A stretch of DNA of 64,000 nt, from NCBI RefSeq assembly GCF_002865645.1, contig NW_020194594.1, positions 744,001 through 808,000 of the forward strand. The letters are read 5' to 3'. Under the pieces are notes generated by a model that was not told where the DNA came from, made no database searches, and saw only the letters and a list, made by a program, of their open reading frames with translations. Shown in pieces: positions 13,725-27,900 of the stretch (position 1 is the stretch's first letter; every line of letters starts with the position of its first letter). This DNA comes from Hyaloscypha bicolor E. Taxonomy: Eukaryota > Ascomycota > Leotiomycetes > Helotiales > Hyaloscyphaceae. The translations under genes were made by a program, and so were the position numbers.

Positions 13725-16700
13725 TCTAATCTTTTATTTATTTATATCCTAAGTACTAATAATAATAAAAAAATCCTATTTAGAATCCGAAATAATAAAA
13801 TAATTAGAATTCTCCTTTATTAGCTAATCTAATTTCTCTTTAATATATCTAAAATAAGACTCATTATTCTTAAATAGTCTTATTTTATATTCCCGAACTT
13901 ATTTAAAAATAATCCGAACCTATTTAGCTATATTCTTATACTAAATCTAATATAATTCTCTATATTAATTAGTATTTACTTTTAATTATTACTCAATTTC
14001 CGTCTTTACTACTAGATATTAAAGAGACTTATTATAGTAAATTATATTATGAATTATACTAATATATTCTAAATAAATAGCTTTTTTAAATTTTATATCT
14101 TTTATAATATTCTTAAATTAATCTTTAATAAAAGAAGAAAGCTCTAGATAAAAGGCTTTAATAATCTTATAAGAAACTTTATTTTTATATATTCTATTTT
14201 TAATAGCAACTAGACTTATTAAAATTATAATAAAAGGCCTATTAAATAGCAAATTATTATTAAGCTATTTTTTGGCTTCTATATTATTCGAGAATTATTA
14301 CTTGCTTATAATTCTAGACTTATAGATTATCTAACTAAAGGCATTTATTTATCTAGTTAAATAGACTATATTTGAAATCTTTTTTCTTATTATTTTTAGT
14401 AAATACTTACCTATTTCCTTAGATGTTTCTAACTTAAAATTATTAGAAATAAAAAAATAATTAATATTTTTAAAGAACTTTTTATTAAAAATAATAGCCT
14501 TCTTATAGTTTATAAGAAAAATATAGCTAATATTCTAATATTTTTTACTAAAATAGAATTTACTATTTAAAGCTTTAGTAATAGCCAGATTTTTAGTATT
14601 ACCTTTATACTAATTATAATTAATATTTCTAGAAATATAGTATCTGGCTAGCTAAAGATAAGTAATTAGATAAATAGAATACTTATTTAATATCTTATAA
14701 AATCCGAGCCATATTAATAGATCTATTATTAAAAGTAGGAACTAAGATAAAGTAGCTATTACCTAGATTTCTATATTTTAATATATTATTTTTTTAGAAA
14801 TAGAATTATAGTATTTCTATTTTCTTTATTAAAAGCTTTTAAATATTAAGCTTTTTAATTTATTTTAGGTAATTTTTCTTATAAATATAACTATTTATAT
14901 TTAGATTAATAGTACTAGATTCAGGAATAGGAACTATAATATTAAATTAGAGCTATAGATTTGAATAGAATTAATTAGAAATATAATATTTATATTTATA
15001 TTTCTTAATTTTCTAGATTTTAAAAAAGAAATCCTATATTTCCTTATTTATTCAAATAATAGAAATATACTTCTTACTTTTAATAACTTTATAAATCTTA
15101 GTAACTAGCTTTAGAGTATCCTTAATATCTTATATATTAATAGAGAAAGTATTAGTAAGCTACTAAATATATATTATATAGGGAGTTTTAAAGAATTTAT
15201 TAGTAATTCTATAGTATTCTTACTTATAAATAGGTTCTAAAATACTACTATATACTTTTTTAAAAATATACTTATTTTATTAAATAAGTATTAACTTCTA
15301 TTTAACTAGTATTTTATAAGTATATTAAATATCTTTTTTAAGTTCTCTGAATTTAATATCCTTAGTCTTTTATTTCTTGGTTCTAGATATAAATATAAGA
15401 GTCTTTCTAGATAATATCTTTTTCTTTAGAATAAAGAATTCCTTCTTACTTGTCTTTTTGTTTTCCTTAATTTTACTAGCTTTATATTTAGACTAGTATT
15501 TAGATTTTCGCTATTTTTTAGAAGTTTTGGGCTTAGCTTACTTTCCTTTTTTATTAGGTTCTTCTTATCTAGTAATACTAGTTCTACTAGTCTTATTAGT
15601 AGATTTATTATTAGGCTATATTAAATTAGTTCTGTTTTTATTAGCTAGATCTAATTAAGTTAAAGCTAAAATTATAATAGGAGCCTATTTTTTAGGCTTA
15701 TTTCGGAAAGCAGGAAAAGGCTTATTATTATAAATTCTCTTAATTAGAATTCCGGAAGTATTAAAGATATACTATTTAGCTTTAAGATTATTAGCTAATA
15801 ATAGCTTAAAAACTAATTCTCTAGGTTCCGAAATAGCTTTAGTATATTTAAGTACTTTAGTAATATCTAATTTAGTAAATATACTAGTATTCATATATTT
15901 TTTATTCTTAATATATTCTAAAATAGCTTTATTAATTAACTAAATAGCTTTATATATTAAAGCTTTTATTTTAAAAAGGAAATATAACTTCTTATAAATA
16001 TTTTTATTAAGATTATTATAAATATTATTAATATATTAGCTAAAAGCTTTATTATATAATATAATTTCATTCTGATTCTTAGTATTAAAACCGTTTATTA
16101 TAGTCTTAATCTTATTAAGCTTTTCTTATTTACTTTTAGAAATGCCTTTAATAATATTCTCGAATTCCCTATTATTAGCTTAGTAGTTCTTTAGTTCTTT
16201 CTTAGTTAATCCTAGTTTAGTTTTATTTCTAATAAAGGTTTTTTATTTTAAGAACTTATTATATATATTACTTAGCTTATCTAGGATATTTATATTAAAT
16301 TCGGTAATTATAGCTATTTTTTCTAATATTAGTAGGCCTTTTATAATTATCTAAGCTTTCTTAATATTCTAAACTTTAATACTATTAATCTATAGGCTTT
16401 TAATAATATTATAGCTTATAAGAACTAGCTATTATACTTTACTAGCTTAAGAAATCTATTCTTTAGCTATTTTATTATTCTTAAAGAAGTTATAAAAGTA
16501 TTACTAGTATAATAGTTATTAGTTATAAAATTAAAGATTCTCGAAATTATAAGAATTTCTTTTAAATACTTTTTAAAATAAAGAGTAAATTAGAATAAAC
16601 TTAGATTATATAAAAATATTATATATATTCGAGTTTGTTTTTCTTTCTAGTAAGAAAATAAAGCTGAAATAATAATATATATAATAGAGAAAGTAAGTAT

Positions 16701-17985
16701 AATAATTAGATATATTTAAAATAATTATAGAAAATAAAATATAAAGTTAGGGTTTTATTATAGAAAAAAATATAAATATATATATTTAAGGAAATATAAT
16801 CTAAGAAATAATTAAGATAAGTTAAACTAAATAGTAATAATAGAGAAATAAGAAAGTAATATAATAGAAATAGAAATATAATAATAATATCTAAAGTATT
16901 AAAATATAGAAGAAAATAACGAAAATTTTATAATATAGATATATTTTAACTCTTTATTTATTTAGAAATATTCCTATTAACTCAAAGAATAGTATAAAAG
17001 AAAAGAAATAATATAAGAAATATATAGAAGATAAGATATATAAATATATTAAAAATATTTAAGAAATATAAAATAAGTATTAATAGAAAAGAAATTAAAA
17101 TAATAGAATTAAGAAATAATTTAAAATAAGATATTACTTTTTCTAAAACTAATTTATATTTATTTAGTATTTATTAAAATCGACTTTATATAATATAAAA
17201 CTATTTAGTTAATTAGGACTTTAAAATAATATTTATATTTATAAAAGTAATATTAAAAGTATTAGAGGTTATAGAAAAAAGAACTATAAAATAATATAAA
17301 TAGAATTTATAATACTATTATTAAGAATATAAGATTAAAGATATCTTTTTAATTATTTAGATAATATTTAATAGTAAAAAATAGATTAGTAATAAGAATT
17401 AGTAAATTATACTAGTTTTTTAAAAAAGTAATTAGTTTCTAGTAATAAAATAATATTTTAATTAGGGAATGAGTTTTATATAAAAGAAGTTTTCTTTATA
17501 TAGAAATAGAAATATATAATATACTAATTAAGCTTTAGTATATACTTTAAGTATAGCTATAATTATATAGGAGAAAAGATAAGCTCCTTAATTTAAGATA
17601 AGCTAGATATGAAATAAGTTTTAAATAAATAGATCTAGTTTATTTAATATTTAAGAGATTTCTAGAATTATATATTATTAAATACTTTCGGAAATAATTA
17701 TTAGATTTAATAAGGTTTCTTTTTTCTCTTATAAGGCTTCTAGTTTGGCTATTTTATTTATATATAATTCCTAATTAGGAAGTTTATTTAAATATTATAA
17801 ATAAACTTATAATAGTAATTCAAGTTAAAATCAAGATCTATAAATATTATAATTAAGCTTTAGACTAATATAAGCCGCAAGAATAGCTAGTTAAAAAAGC
17901 AAATAGAGCTTCTAAAAGGTTTCTAGTTTAGTAGAATATATATAAAAGACTTTTTTCTTTTCTCTTTTTTCTTTTCTTCTTTATA
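13725..17985 (-). repeat. RIP-decayed 3' part of R2, content unidentified
   Basis: AT-rich sequence between the R2 left LTR and the R3 insertion. Read on the minus strand, about 15400-15620 gives a Lys/Arg/Ser-rich polypeptide with Gln/Trp-derived stops, so it was probably coding, but I cannot name a family. In position it lies downstream of integrase, where most Ty3/gypsy elements carry only a chromodomain or nothing. Confidence 0.5.
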
Positions 17986-17990
17986 TATAG

Positions 17991-18263
17991 TATTATGATT
18001 TCCAGATACCCGGTATCTGAGATACTTTACTAGATACCAGATGCCTTCTAGGTATATGTAATACAGCCGCCTTACTAGGGAAATATACTTGGAATATACT
18101 AGAGATATTTAGAAGGCTAGCTTCTTCGGAATTAGTATACTATAGGATATATATACTCCCTTATAGCCTCCTATATTCTAGTTTTCCCTTTCTTAGCTTT
18201 GAATTATCTTTATAAGAGACCTTTTACTTTACTTTCTAAGCCCTAAATACTATACCTATAATA
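17991..18263 (+). repeat. R3 5' LTR (273 bp)
   Basis: Matches 24390-24662 at full length. It starts TATTATGATTTCC and ends CCTATAATA, the RIP-changed form of TG...CA ends. The target duplication TATAG precedes it. It contains interlocking short palindromes around GATACCCGGTATC near its start. Confidence 0.9.
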
Positions 18264-18329
18264 GTATTTAAAGCTTACTTCCTTTAATCCTATAGAGGAT
18301 TTCAAATAAACTAATTCAGAACTATTAGT

Positions 18330-20130
18330 AATATAGGTACTACTAAGATAACGGAATCTCAGAAATACAAATAATAGACTCCAGAATAATAAAAGCAAAA
18401 AGCTTTAGAATCCTTAGAGAAATCAGATATTTATATCTTTATAAATATATACTAGTAGTATATTAGAAATCTCTTTAAAAACCCGAAAATCGAAGAATTT
18501 TAAATAAAGGCTACTTTTCAACTAAGTCCTAGAATAATAGGCACTTATAGGCCAGTAACCTGACTATTACCCTCAAGCCCTACCCTATAACCTTATAGGC
18601 CCTATATATATACTAGTAATAAGACTACTAGAGAAAATATAATAGAGGAAAAGTATAATAAGTTAATTTCCTAGAATACTATATAACCAGGAACTATATT
18701 AATTTCCGCTAAGGCTTCTAGTAAAACTCCTGCTAGTTCAGGTTATCCCGTTAGCGGCCCTTCCCGAACCGAGTATTCTATTAGTATTTCTAGAGAATTT
18801 ATAGACAAGTCTATAGAAATAGAACCCTCTACTTTTATTATAAAGCTTCTAGAAACCAAAAACCATATTATTACTAGAGAGTTATATAAATAGACTAATA
18901 GAAATCCAATACCTTACTCTCAGATATTAATATTATTATAAAGAGCTACTGGGAGAATATCTAAAGAGCTATTTTATATAAGAATACCTATAGCTATAAT
19001 AAAGCTATTCTCGAGAATATTAAGCTCTATAATACTAAACTCGAGAATAATATTAAGTATTATATAGCTATAATAAATCGGCTTATAGTAGCTCTAATTA
19101 CTTCTGCTTTATCTACTCCGGCTACTCTGGCTACTCCGAATTCTTCTTAAAAGAATTCCGAACTATTTCCTGCTTATTCCCGTTTAGGATCCCCTATATC
19201 TTATACTTCCTTTAGAGGTACTAGAGTTACTAAGCTCCCAGATCTAACTCTCTTTACTAGAGATTATACTATTTTTAATAACTAGCTAGTTTAGGTTAAG
19301 AATAAGCTATAAGGAAATACTAATTTATATTTCTTAGAGAATCTTAAGATTATCTATATTTCTAGTAAACTTACTAGTAATACTCTTGCCTTAACTAATC
19401 TTTATATAAACGAAAATAGTTCGAATTAGTACTATTAGCTCTCAGAGCTCTATTTCTATCTAAAGAAGCTATATTCTAATTCTAATAAAATATAGAATAC
19501 TTACTATAACTTTAATAAGCTTTAAATATACTCTAGTTTAGTATTTCAGGAGTTCTATACTCTCTTCTTATAACTATCTATAGAAGGCAATATTAGTCTT
19601 TAAGATATTAAGTATAAACTAAATAAGAAGCTCTTACTAAAGCTCTAGAAGTTAGTATATATATATTATAATAATTCTTCTATTAATATTACTTGTTTTA
19701 CTTAGTATTATATTACTAATAATTAGTAGATTAAGGCTATATATAAAAAAACTAAGGAATATAAGAAAGCAAGAGCTATCCTAGTCAAGTTTACTTCTAG
19801 TACTATATTCTTATATACTTCTAAGAAGTATATTCCTAAAAAGAAGCCTAAAGAGCCTATATTAACTACTTTTATTAAATATATATTCCCTTATAAATAT
19901 AAGTAATATTCTATAAAGATTAAGGATTTCTTAATTATTAAGTATTATAACTATAATAAGTTCGGCTACTATATTAGATACTATCCGGTTCTATATAGTA
20001 AAGAAACTAAGATAGCTCTTTCTAGAATCGAGCCGGGCTTAGTTCCTATTTTACTAGAGTATATTATTCTAATAAAGTATTCGGAGAATTCGAGCTCTAA
20101 TTCTAATATAAAACTAGAAAATAAGTACCC
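18330..20130 (+). pseudogene. R3 gag remnant
   Basis: The plus strand reads as a Gag protein with many TAA/TAG interruptions. It ends in a CCHC zinc knuckle at about 19943-19987 where the Cys codons have become Tyr and the His is also Tyr, but the Asn, Lys-Phe-Gly and Pro landmarks remain. The same knuckle framework occurs in R5 (about 55914-55965), so R3 and R5 belong to related families. Confidence 0.7.
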
Positions 20131-20149
20131 CTAAAGAAAGTCTCTATTT

Positions 20150-23100
20150 TAGGGGCTTATAGTATGGATTTAGTAGAGATTAATTTAACTTATCTAATAG
20201 AAGGAAATACTTTTATAATACTTTATACTATTAGTATAAATAGATTAGGAATTAAGTTTTCTTTCCTTATTAATACTAAAGCTAATAGTTATACTTTTAT
20301 TAATATAAAGCTTACTTAGCTTATAGAATAATTCTTAGGAATAGAACTATAATTCCTTTCCTTATCCTATACTATATGTGGTTTTAATAGAAAGTTAGCT
20401 AAGTTTACTAAGAAATATATAGAAGTCTTATTTCTAATTAATAAATAAAGTATTAATATACCTATAATTATCCTAAACCTTAGAAATTATAATATTATTC
20501 TTAGTAGAAAATAGATAGTATATAGCTAAAGAATAAGCCTAAATCTATATAATTCGGTTATATTATTAGTATTTTATAGTAATAACTAGAGAAGTAATCT
20601 AATAAGAAGTATTAAAAAAATACTAATTAATAAGATTTTATTATAAGCTATTTCTAGAAACCTTCTATTCTAAAATAGTCTTTCTCTTTTCGAACTAATT
20701 AGAGGGAATTATATAAGACTATAAAAAAGAAGCTTTTATAGCCTAATTAAAATATAATACTTAAGTAAAAGCCAAAGAAGCAGGAAGAGATCCTTAATAA
20801 AAAGTAAATATTAGACCTAGCTATTCTTATCTCTATAGTATTTAACTATATAGCTAAGAAAGAAGATAATATTATTAGTTAAATCTCTATTTATAAGATT
20901 AATAAGAAGCTTAAAGCTCGGAAAAAAGAAGCTATTCCTGGCCCAGAGAATTAATAACCGGAAGAAATAGAGCTTTAGTAGCTATAGAAAATATTATTTC
21001 CGGAACTTAAGAAATATACTTCTGTTTTCTTTAAGAAGAAATCTAATATTCTTTCTTCTTATAAACTATATAATTATAAGATTCAGATTAAAGGCCTAAA
21101 GAAAACCGAGAATATTAGATATTAATTCTTCTAGTAGTAGTCTACTTAAAAGCTTCTAGAAATCAAGCATTTTTTAGAAGATAATCTGGCTAAAGGCTTT
21201 ATTAAAGCTAGTTAGGCTTCTTTTACTTTACTAGTTCTTTTTATAAAGAAAGTAAACAGAGGTTTATACTTCTATATTAATTTCTATTACCTAAATAATA
21301 TTACCCGGAAGAATTAATATCTTCTTTCTCTTATTAATAAGACTTTAAGTTAATTATCTAAGGCCAAGATCTATATTAAATTAGATATTTACTAAGCTTT
21401 TTATTATATAGCTATAGATCCGGACTTTTAGAAGCTAATAATATTCCGTACCTATTATAGAGTATATAAATATAATATCCTTTAGAAAGGCCTTATAAAT
21501 AGCCTGGCTATATATTAATATTATATAAATAATATACTCTTTAAGTATTTAGATAACTTTTATATAATATATCTTAATAATATTCTTATTTACTTAGAGA
21601 ACCTAGTAAAATATAAATAATATATATGAAAAGTACTAGATTACTTATATTTTATTAGCCTCTAAATAAATATTAAGAAATCGGAATTTAAAGTTATATA
21701 TATAAAGTACTTGGGCTTTATTATTTCTATATCTAGTATTAAAATAGATTCTAATAAAGTTAAAGTAATATATAACTAGTAATTCCTAAAGATAATTAAG
21801 GATATATAGTTCTTTCTTGGTTTCTATAACTTTTATAAATATTTTATTAGAGAGTATAAACGGATTACTAGATCTCTTATCTTACTTATAAAAAAGAATA
21901 TTTCCTTTAAGTAATTCGAGTAATACTAAAAGGCTTTTACTTATCTAAAAGAAGCTATAATTTCTATTCTAGTTTTATAATACTATTATTTAGATCTGCC
22001 TATAATAATAGAAATAGATATATTTAAAGAAATAGTTACTAGCCTACTTTTTTAATAAGATCCAGAAACAGGCCTTTAGTATCCTATAGCTTATTTTTCT
22101 AAAACTATATTCCTAGTAAAGTTTAATTATAATATATATAATAAGGAGATACTTACTATAGTTCGAGTACTAGAGAAATAGAAAGCTGAGCTAGAGGGCC
22201 TTTAGAATACTTTCTTTAAAATCTATTCTAATTACTGTATTTTGAAGTACTTTATAAGTACTAAGAAGCTTTCTTCTTAATAAGCTAGATAGACTAAGCT
22301 CTTATTCTACTATTACTTTAAGCTTATATATTATTCTGGAAAATCGAATAAGTAAATAAATACTTTATTATAGAAATAAAATAAAGCAAATATTTAGGGC
22401 CAGATTAAGGAAAAGCTATAAACTCAAGTACTTCTTCCTAAAAATAAGATTAATCCGGAGATTATTTATAACTTATAGCTTATAGTAATACTTTATAAGG
22501 TCGGCTTACTTAATCCGGAATTTGGCCCTAAAAACCAAGTATATATTAAAGATTTTCTGGAGGAGAATATCCTTATTAGAGATATAATTCCCCTAGAAAA
22601 AGATATTTTCTTAGAAGCTTTACTAGCAAACTCTGCTATAGTAGCCCTTATAGAAGTACTATTAGAGGCTCCCGCTAAATATAGTAGTTTATAACTTATA
22701 AATAAGATCCTATAAGATAATTATATATTACCGGATCTAGAAAAGTTATATATAATAGCCTAAGCCAAAAGTAATATCTGAATACTATAAGACAGCCTCC
22801 TTTTATACTATAGAAAACTCTATATTATAGAGAACGAAATAACTCTCGAATTACCTTTATAAACCGTTCTAATCTATAAAGTATATAATAAATTCCTTTC
22901 TAAATATCCTGAATATATAAAGCTTTATTAGCTATTAAAGAAATAATATTACTAGTTATTTATAAATAAGAATATTAATTAATACTATAGTAATTACTAT
23001 ACTTATAGGAAATTATATATATCTAGAGATAAGAAGCCTGGTTTACTATATTTCTTTCTAGTTCCTAATTACCTCTAGTAATATATTACTATAGACTTTA

Positions 23101-24240
23101 AGAGCTATCTAGAAAGCAAATCGGGCCATAATATAATTATTATATTCGTGAATTACTTATCTAAGTATCTAATTATAATTCTCGTATAAGATATAATTAT
23201 AGCCAAATAGCTAGTACCTCTGTTTTTATTCTATATAGTATACTAAATAGGTATTCCAGAAATAATTATATTAGATTAGGGACTCTAATTTATATCCGAT
23301 TTTTGAAGTGAATTCTATATGAGAATTAGTATAAAGCTCAAGCTTTCTATAGCTAATTATTCCTAAATAGATAAATAAATAGAGATTATTAATTAGTACT
23401 TTAATTAGAGATTATATACGTATATTAATTACTACTAGAATAACTAGGATAAATGAGTTACTATAATTAATTATTAATAAGCCTCCTTTTAGTATGAAAC
23501 TATTAGCTAGTCCCTATTTATAACTAAAAAGGGCTATAAGCCTTATATTTCTCTGGACTAGAACTTCCCTATTAAAGTTAACTTACCTAAAAAGAAGCTA
23601 AATAGAAATAAAGCTAAAGTATTAGTAAATTAATTATATGAATTATAGTAACTTGCCTAAGGCTATATATAATAAGTATAGGAATAATATATAATATAAG
23701 CTAATAAATACTGCTATCTAATTGATTTCAAAGTATGGAATAAAGTATAAGTTATTATAAAGTATTAGAAATCCGATTATCCGAGCCGGAAGCTAGGGAA
23801 CCAAATAGAGGGCCTATTTAAGATTCTAGAATAGTATAGCTACTTATTTCTCCTGAAACTACCGGAAACTATAAAGATATACCTAGTTTTCTATATAGAG
23901 AAGCTATAAAAAGACCCCCAGAATTTTCTGCCAAGTTAAGCGAATCCGGAACCGCCTCTATTAATACTAGAGGATAGTAAATAAGAGTATGGTATTAAAC
24001 GGGTTATTATAGTTAAGCTAGTAAGAAATAGGCTAAAATATAGAATTTAGTAGGTTAGTTAGGATAAAGATCTAGTATAATATCTAGCTTTAATACTAAG
24101 TAATAGCTTCCTGGTTTTATAGAGTTTCTATAATAATAATATTAATATACCAGGACCTCTATAAAACCTGTAATACTAGCTAGACTATATAAAAAATAAT
24201 ACTTATCTAGAACTATACGGAAATAATAATAAATCCTCCT
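20150..24240 (+). pseudogene. R3 pol remnant: protease, RT, RNase H, integrase, chromodomain
   Basis: A protease segment lies near 20150-20400, with the active-site Asp-Thr-Gly-Ala read as Asn-Thr-Lys-Ala at about 20270. Reverse transcriptase spans roughly 21000-21900 with the catalytic box read as YLNNILIY at 21570-21593, both Asp changed to Asn. RNase H and connection follow to about 22400, the integrase core at about 23080-23490, and a chromodomain-like tail at about 23950-24180. Changes are those expected from G-to-A and C-to-T mutation. The element could not move by its own products. Confidence 0.8.
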
Positions 24241-24242
24241 AG

Positions 24243-24278
24243 GTTATATAGTAAAGGCGCCGGCCTTTTATATATAAT
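24243..24278. promoter_or_regulatory. 36-bp palindrome in R3, 111 bp before its 3' LTR
   Basis: A RIP-altered copy of the recurrent 36-bp palindrome. The central part (AAAGGCGCCGGCCTTTT) is preserved and the outer arms have decayed to ATATA. It lies between the pol end and the polypurine tract. Function unknown. Confidence 0.6.
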
Positions 24279-24389
24279 ATCTATATCTGAGATACTAGTT
24301 TCACTTTAGGAAAGAGTATAATACGAAATTAGATGAATTAATGGCTTATATAAAGCTCGGAGACGAGCTTATTATAAAGGGGAGAGTAA

Positions 24390-24662
24390 TATTATGATTT
24401 CCAGATACCCGGTATCTAAGATGCTTTACTAGATACCAGATATCTCCTAGATATACGTAATACGGCCGCTTTACTAGGGAAATATGCTTGGAATATACTA
24501 GAGATATTTAGAAGGCTAGCCCCTTTAGGACTAGTATACTATGGGGTATATATACTTCCTTATAGCCTCCTGTATTCTAGTTTTCCCTTTCTTAGCTTTG
24601 AATCGTCTTTGTAAGGGACCTTCTACCTTGCTTTCCAAGCCCTAAATACCGTACCCGTAATA
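24390..24662 (+). repeat. R3 3' LTR (273 bp), weakly RIP-mutated
   Basis: Direct repeat of 17991-18263. Its right half keeps CG, TG and CA sites that are TA in the 5' LTR, and it ends ACCCGTAATA. TATAG follows at 24663-24667. This copy is the best guide to the unmutated LTR. Confidence 0.9.
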
Positions 24663-25699
24663 TATAGTTATTATTTATATTATAAGAACTTTTTAGGAAG
24701 TATTATAGTTCGGAATTAAGAATCTATAAAGTAACTTCTTAATTCTTTATTTATTTTTATATTAAAAGAAATACTTTATATTTAATTCCTAAGATCTAGT
24801 AATAAAATCTTATATTAAGAATATTATCTAGTAATAATAATTAGATAATAGTAAGAAATAAGTAATAGTAAAGTTTATCTGATTTCTAAAATAGTAATCT
24901 AATAAAAATTATTCTTTAAAGGCTATAAATAATAGTTAGAGGAAAGAAATAAAAGATATATAAAGAATTAAAGATAATAAGCTTTATTTCAGGTTAAGAA
25001 AAGCTCTTATTATTAGATACTTCCTTTTAGTTCTTTATAAAAAAGATATATTTTATTCTTTCTAATTCTAGTAATTCTGGAATATATATAATAATACTAG
25101 TAGTTTTCTTAATTTCCTAAATATTATTTTATTTATAGTATTTTATAACTATTTTCTTTTAATAAACTATTTAAGTTAATTTCCGGTATATATTTTTTGA
25201 AATATAGTACTATTAAGCTTTTCTAGTATATAGTATTCTTTTAGTTAATTTATATATCTTATTCTATATAGGCTAAGCTAGTAATATAGTAGCTTTATAT
25301 TCCTTAACTTATTTTAATTTATTAATTTAATATTATATATAAGAATTAGATTCTTTTTAGAAATAGACTTTAAATGAATTTAGTAAATAATATTAAATTA
25401 TTCTTTTCTCTCTTAATATTTTCTATTCTTTTTTATTCTAGCTTCTCTAATATTTATATCTCTTATTTGTATTTGCTTTATATATATCCCTAGAAGAACT
25501 TTTTTATTATAGACTTTATTTTATCTAAATATTCTCTAGATTAGAAAATATATTTCTATAAATAATATAGCTTTTCTATTATAAACTATATAAAAGAAAA
25601 TAAATCTAATTAGTTTATATATAATAATTTAATTAGTAAATAGAATATATAGTAATAAATTAATCTAAGACTTCTTTTTATTTATTATAAATATAATAA

Positions 25700-26080
25700 A
25701 TACTTAAATAATTAATTAATATTTTCTTTTAATTATATTATTTCTTTTAGAATTATAGGCCAAAACAATAATTCTATTAATTCCTAGCTTATTAAGTTCC
25801 TAAATTACTACTTCTTTAAATTCCGATTTACTATTTATTTTAAGCTAGCTAAATAAACTATATCTATAAATAATTTCTTCTTAAATAAACTTAATAATCT
25901 TTTTATTAGTTAGGTTTTTTAAAGATCTAGCTTTAATTTATCTTAAGAAGTTATTTCTAGTAATAACTAGTAAATTATATTCTTTATAATCTAGTAATTT
26001 AATTATATTAATTCCAAAATAATAGAAAAGAAATATAGCTTTTATTAGATATAGAGCTTTTTCTTGTTTTTTTTTTACTT
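25700..26080 (-). pseudogene. R2 integrase core remnant
   Basis: Read on the minus strand with TAA/TAG taken as Gln or Trp, this segment resembles the integrase core of fungal Ty3/gypsy elements: an acidic Asp...Leu-Ser region, then an Asp/Gly region with Glu-Asn-Lys and a Tyr-Gly-Ile-x-Arg stretch ending in Ala-Tyr-His/Asn. Key Asp residues appear changed to Asn by RIP. Its place left of the RT signature on the minus strand fits RT-then-integrase order. Confidence 0.55.
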
Positions 26081-26500
26081 TTATACTAATAGACTTTATA
26101 GGTATTAATATACTTTTATATATAGTTATAATAACTTTTCTAGTAATAATAGCTAGCTACTAAATAAAAAGTATTCTTTTTTCTAGTATATCTAATCTTA
26201 TTATATAACTCTTTAATAATAATTTCTCTTTATTCTTAATTATTAATAATAAATTAAAGTAAATATATTTTAAATATAACTCTTTATAGTAATTAATTTT
26301 TTATATTATAATTTAAAGCTTCTTTATTTAACTTTTAAAACTTGGCTCTAGATATTTCTTCTGGCCTAAAGAATATTATAAGGTATTATATAATATTCTA
26401 GTATTATTTAGAATAGCTATTATTTAAGAAATCTAATAAAAATATTAGATTATTAAATAAAGTATAGAAATTAGTATTATTATTTACTATTTTACTAGAG

Positions 26501-26536
26501 ATTATATATAAAAGACCGTGGCCTTTACTATATAAC
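26501..26536. promoter_or_regulatory. 36-bp palindrome copy inside the R2 body
   Basis: Same 36-bp layout as the other copies (centre AAAGACCGTGGCCTTT, right arm ACTATATAAC) and heavily RIP-mutated. Unlike the others it is not next to an LTR boundary I can see, but lies between the RT/RNase H and integrase parts of R2. It may mark an undetected nested fragment. Confidence 0.5.
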
Positions 26537-26899
26537 TTTCAAATATTATTATTTTTTAATATCTCTAATTTGCTTCTAGATATAATAAGGCTTTAATTAT
26601 TAATTTCTAGTAATTAGATATTACTATCTAAATATTTAGTAAAAGTTATAGAAGTTTAATTTTTTAAAATAATATTATATAACTAAACCGGAACTGCTTT
26701 CTTTAACTAAACTTTCTATCTAATAAGTATTATTCTAATAATATTAATCTTTATTACTAATTATTTATTAACATTCTTATTATTTTCAGTATTACCTTTT
26801 TATTACAAATATTTTAATAATTTATTAGTAGTAATATACTTGGTTTCTTTAATATACTTGACTTTAAAATTAAATAATTAAATTTATATTAGCTAGTAA

Positions 26900-27900
26900 G
26901 TAACTAGAGCTCTAGAAAGATTTATAGCTACTTTGCTTAGCTATATAACGAGTATGTTAGTATCTAGTTCAAGAATAAAATAGATTTTATATAGCCAGAA
27001 TTATACTTTCTATAGATATTTTACTAGCTTTTAGTATTTTCTCTTAGTAATATTATATTTCTATTTAGTATTATTCTAGATTTCAGACTTATATTATATA
27101 ATTCTCTTTTTCTCTTTATTATTATATTAATTAAGAGTTCTGCCTTATTTATTTAAGCTAGTATTTATTACTAATATAATTATTTCCTAACTTTCTAATA
27201 AATTATAATATAACTTATAAAGTATTAGAATAGTAATAAGCTTTTCTTAAAGAATTTATATAACTAGTACTTATTTATTGCCCTAGTTTTATATTATATT
27301 TTTCCTTATTAAGTAATAAATGGGTTTAGTAATAACTATAAAGCTTTTAATTTAAATATAATAATAAATAATAATTCTAATAAATGCCTTGCCTTTAATT
27401 ATATTATTATAATATTTCTATTTTAAGATCTTAGTAATTTCTGAGTTTAAAGAACTTCTTTTAAATACTTTATAAATAAAGCTAATAATAACTATACTAT
27501 TATAATAGAACTATAATTTTTCTTTAATACTAGCTCTGGCTTATTTAATTCTATCTAAGGTTATATTTAGGTTTTAAAAATATTTAAATATAAAATACTA
27601 AATACCAGGTAAAATAAGCTAATTATTATAGTCTATATAAGGTTTTTTGACTCTAATATTATTAATAAATAATATAGTAATTTTGGGAAATAGATTCTCT
27701 AGAATAGTTATAATAACTTATATAAACTATATAACGGAATTAGTAGCTTCCTAAGGTAATATAATTATTTTTAATAGCCCTAAAAATATTATAAATATAA
27801 TTAAATCTCTATTATAAGTATCTAATATAAGTTAATTATATCCGGAAAAGAAATTAATTAAAGAAATATATATATATCTAGTAAATTTCTCTAAGATCTT
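26900..27900 (-). pseudogene. R2 reverse transcriptase / RNase H remnant
   Basis: On the minus strand, about 27640-27690 reads Phe-Ile-Asn-Asn-Ile followed by a basic Val-Lys-Lys-Pro stretch. This corresponds to the catalytic Asp-Asp box of a fungal Ty3/gypsy subgroup with both Asp converted to Asn. The sequence to the left continues as the RT thumb and RNase H region. Many Gln/Trp-derived stops break it. Confidence 0.6.

Larger units (their letters stand above)
17991..24662 (+). mobile_element. R3: full-length Ty3/gypsy-type LTR retrotransposon nested in R2
   Basis: LTRs of exactly 273 bp at 17991-18263 and 24390-24662 flank a 6.1-kb interior. The target duplication is exact: TATAG at 17986-17990 and again at 24663-24667. 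The right LTR is preceded by a purine tract (AAAGGGGAGAGTAA). Internal order is gag, zinc knuckle, protease, RT, RNase H, integrase, chromodomain. The element is RIP-inactivated, but its 3' LTR keeps far more CG and TG than its 5' LTR. It lies inside R2, so it inserted after R2. Confidence 0.92.
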
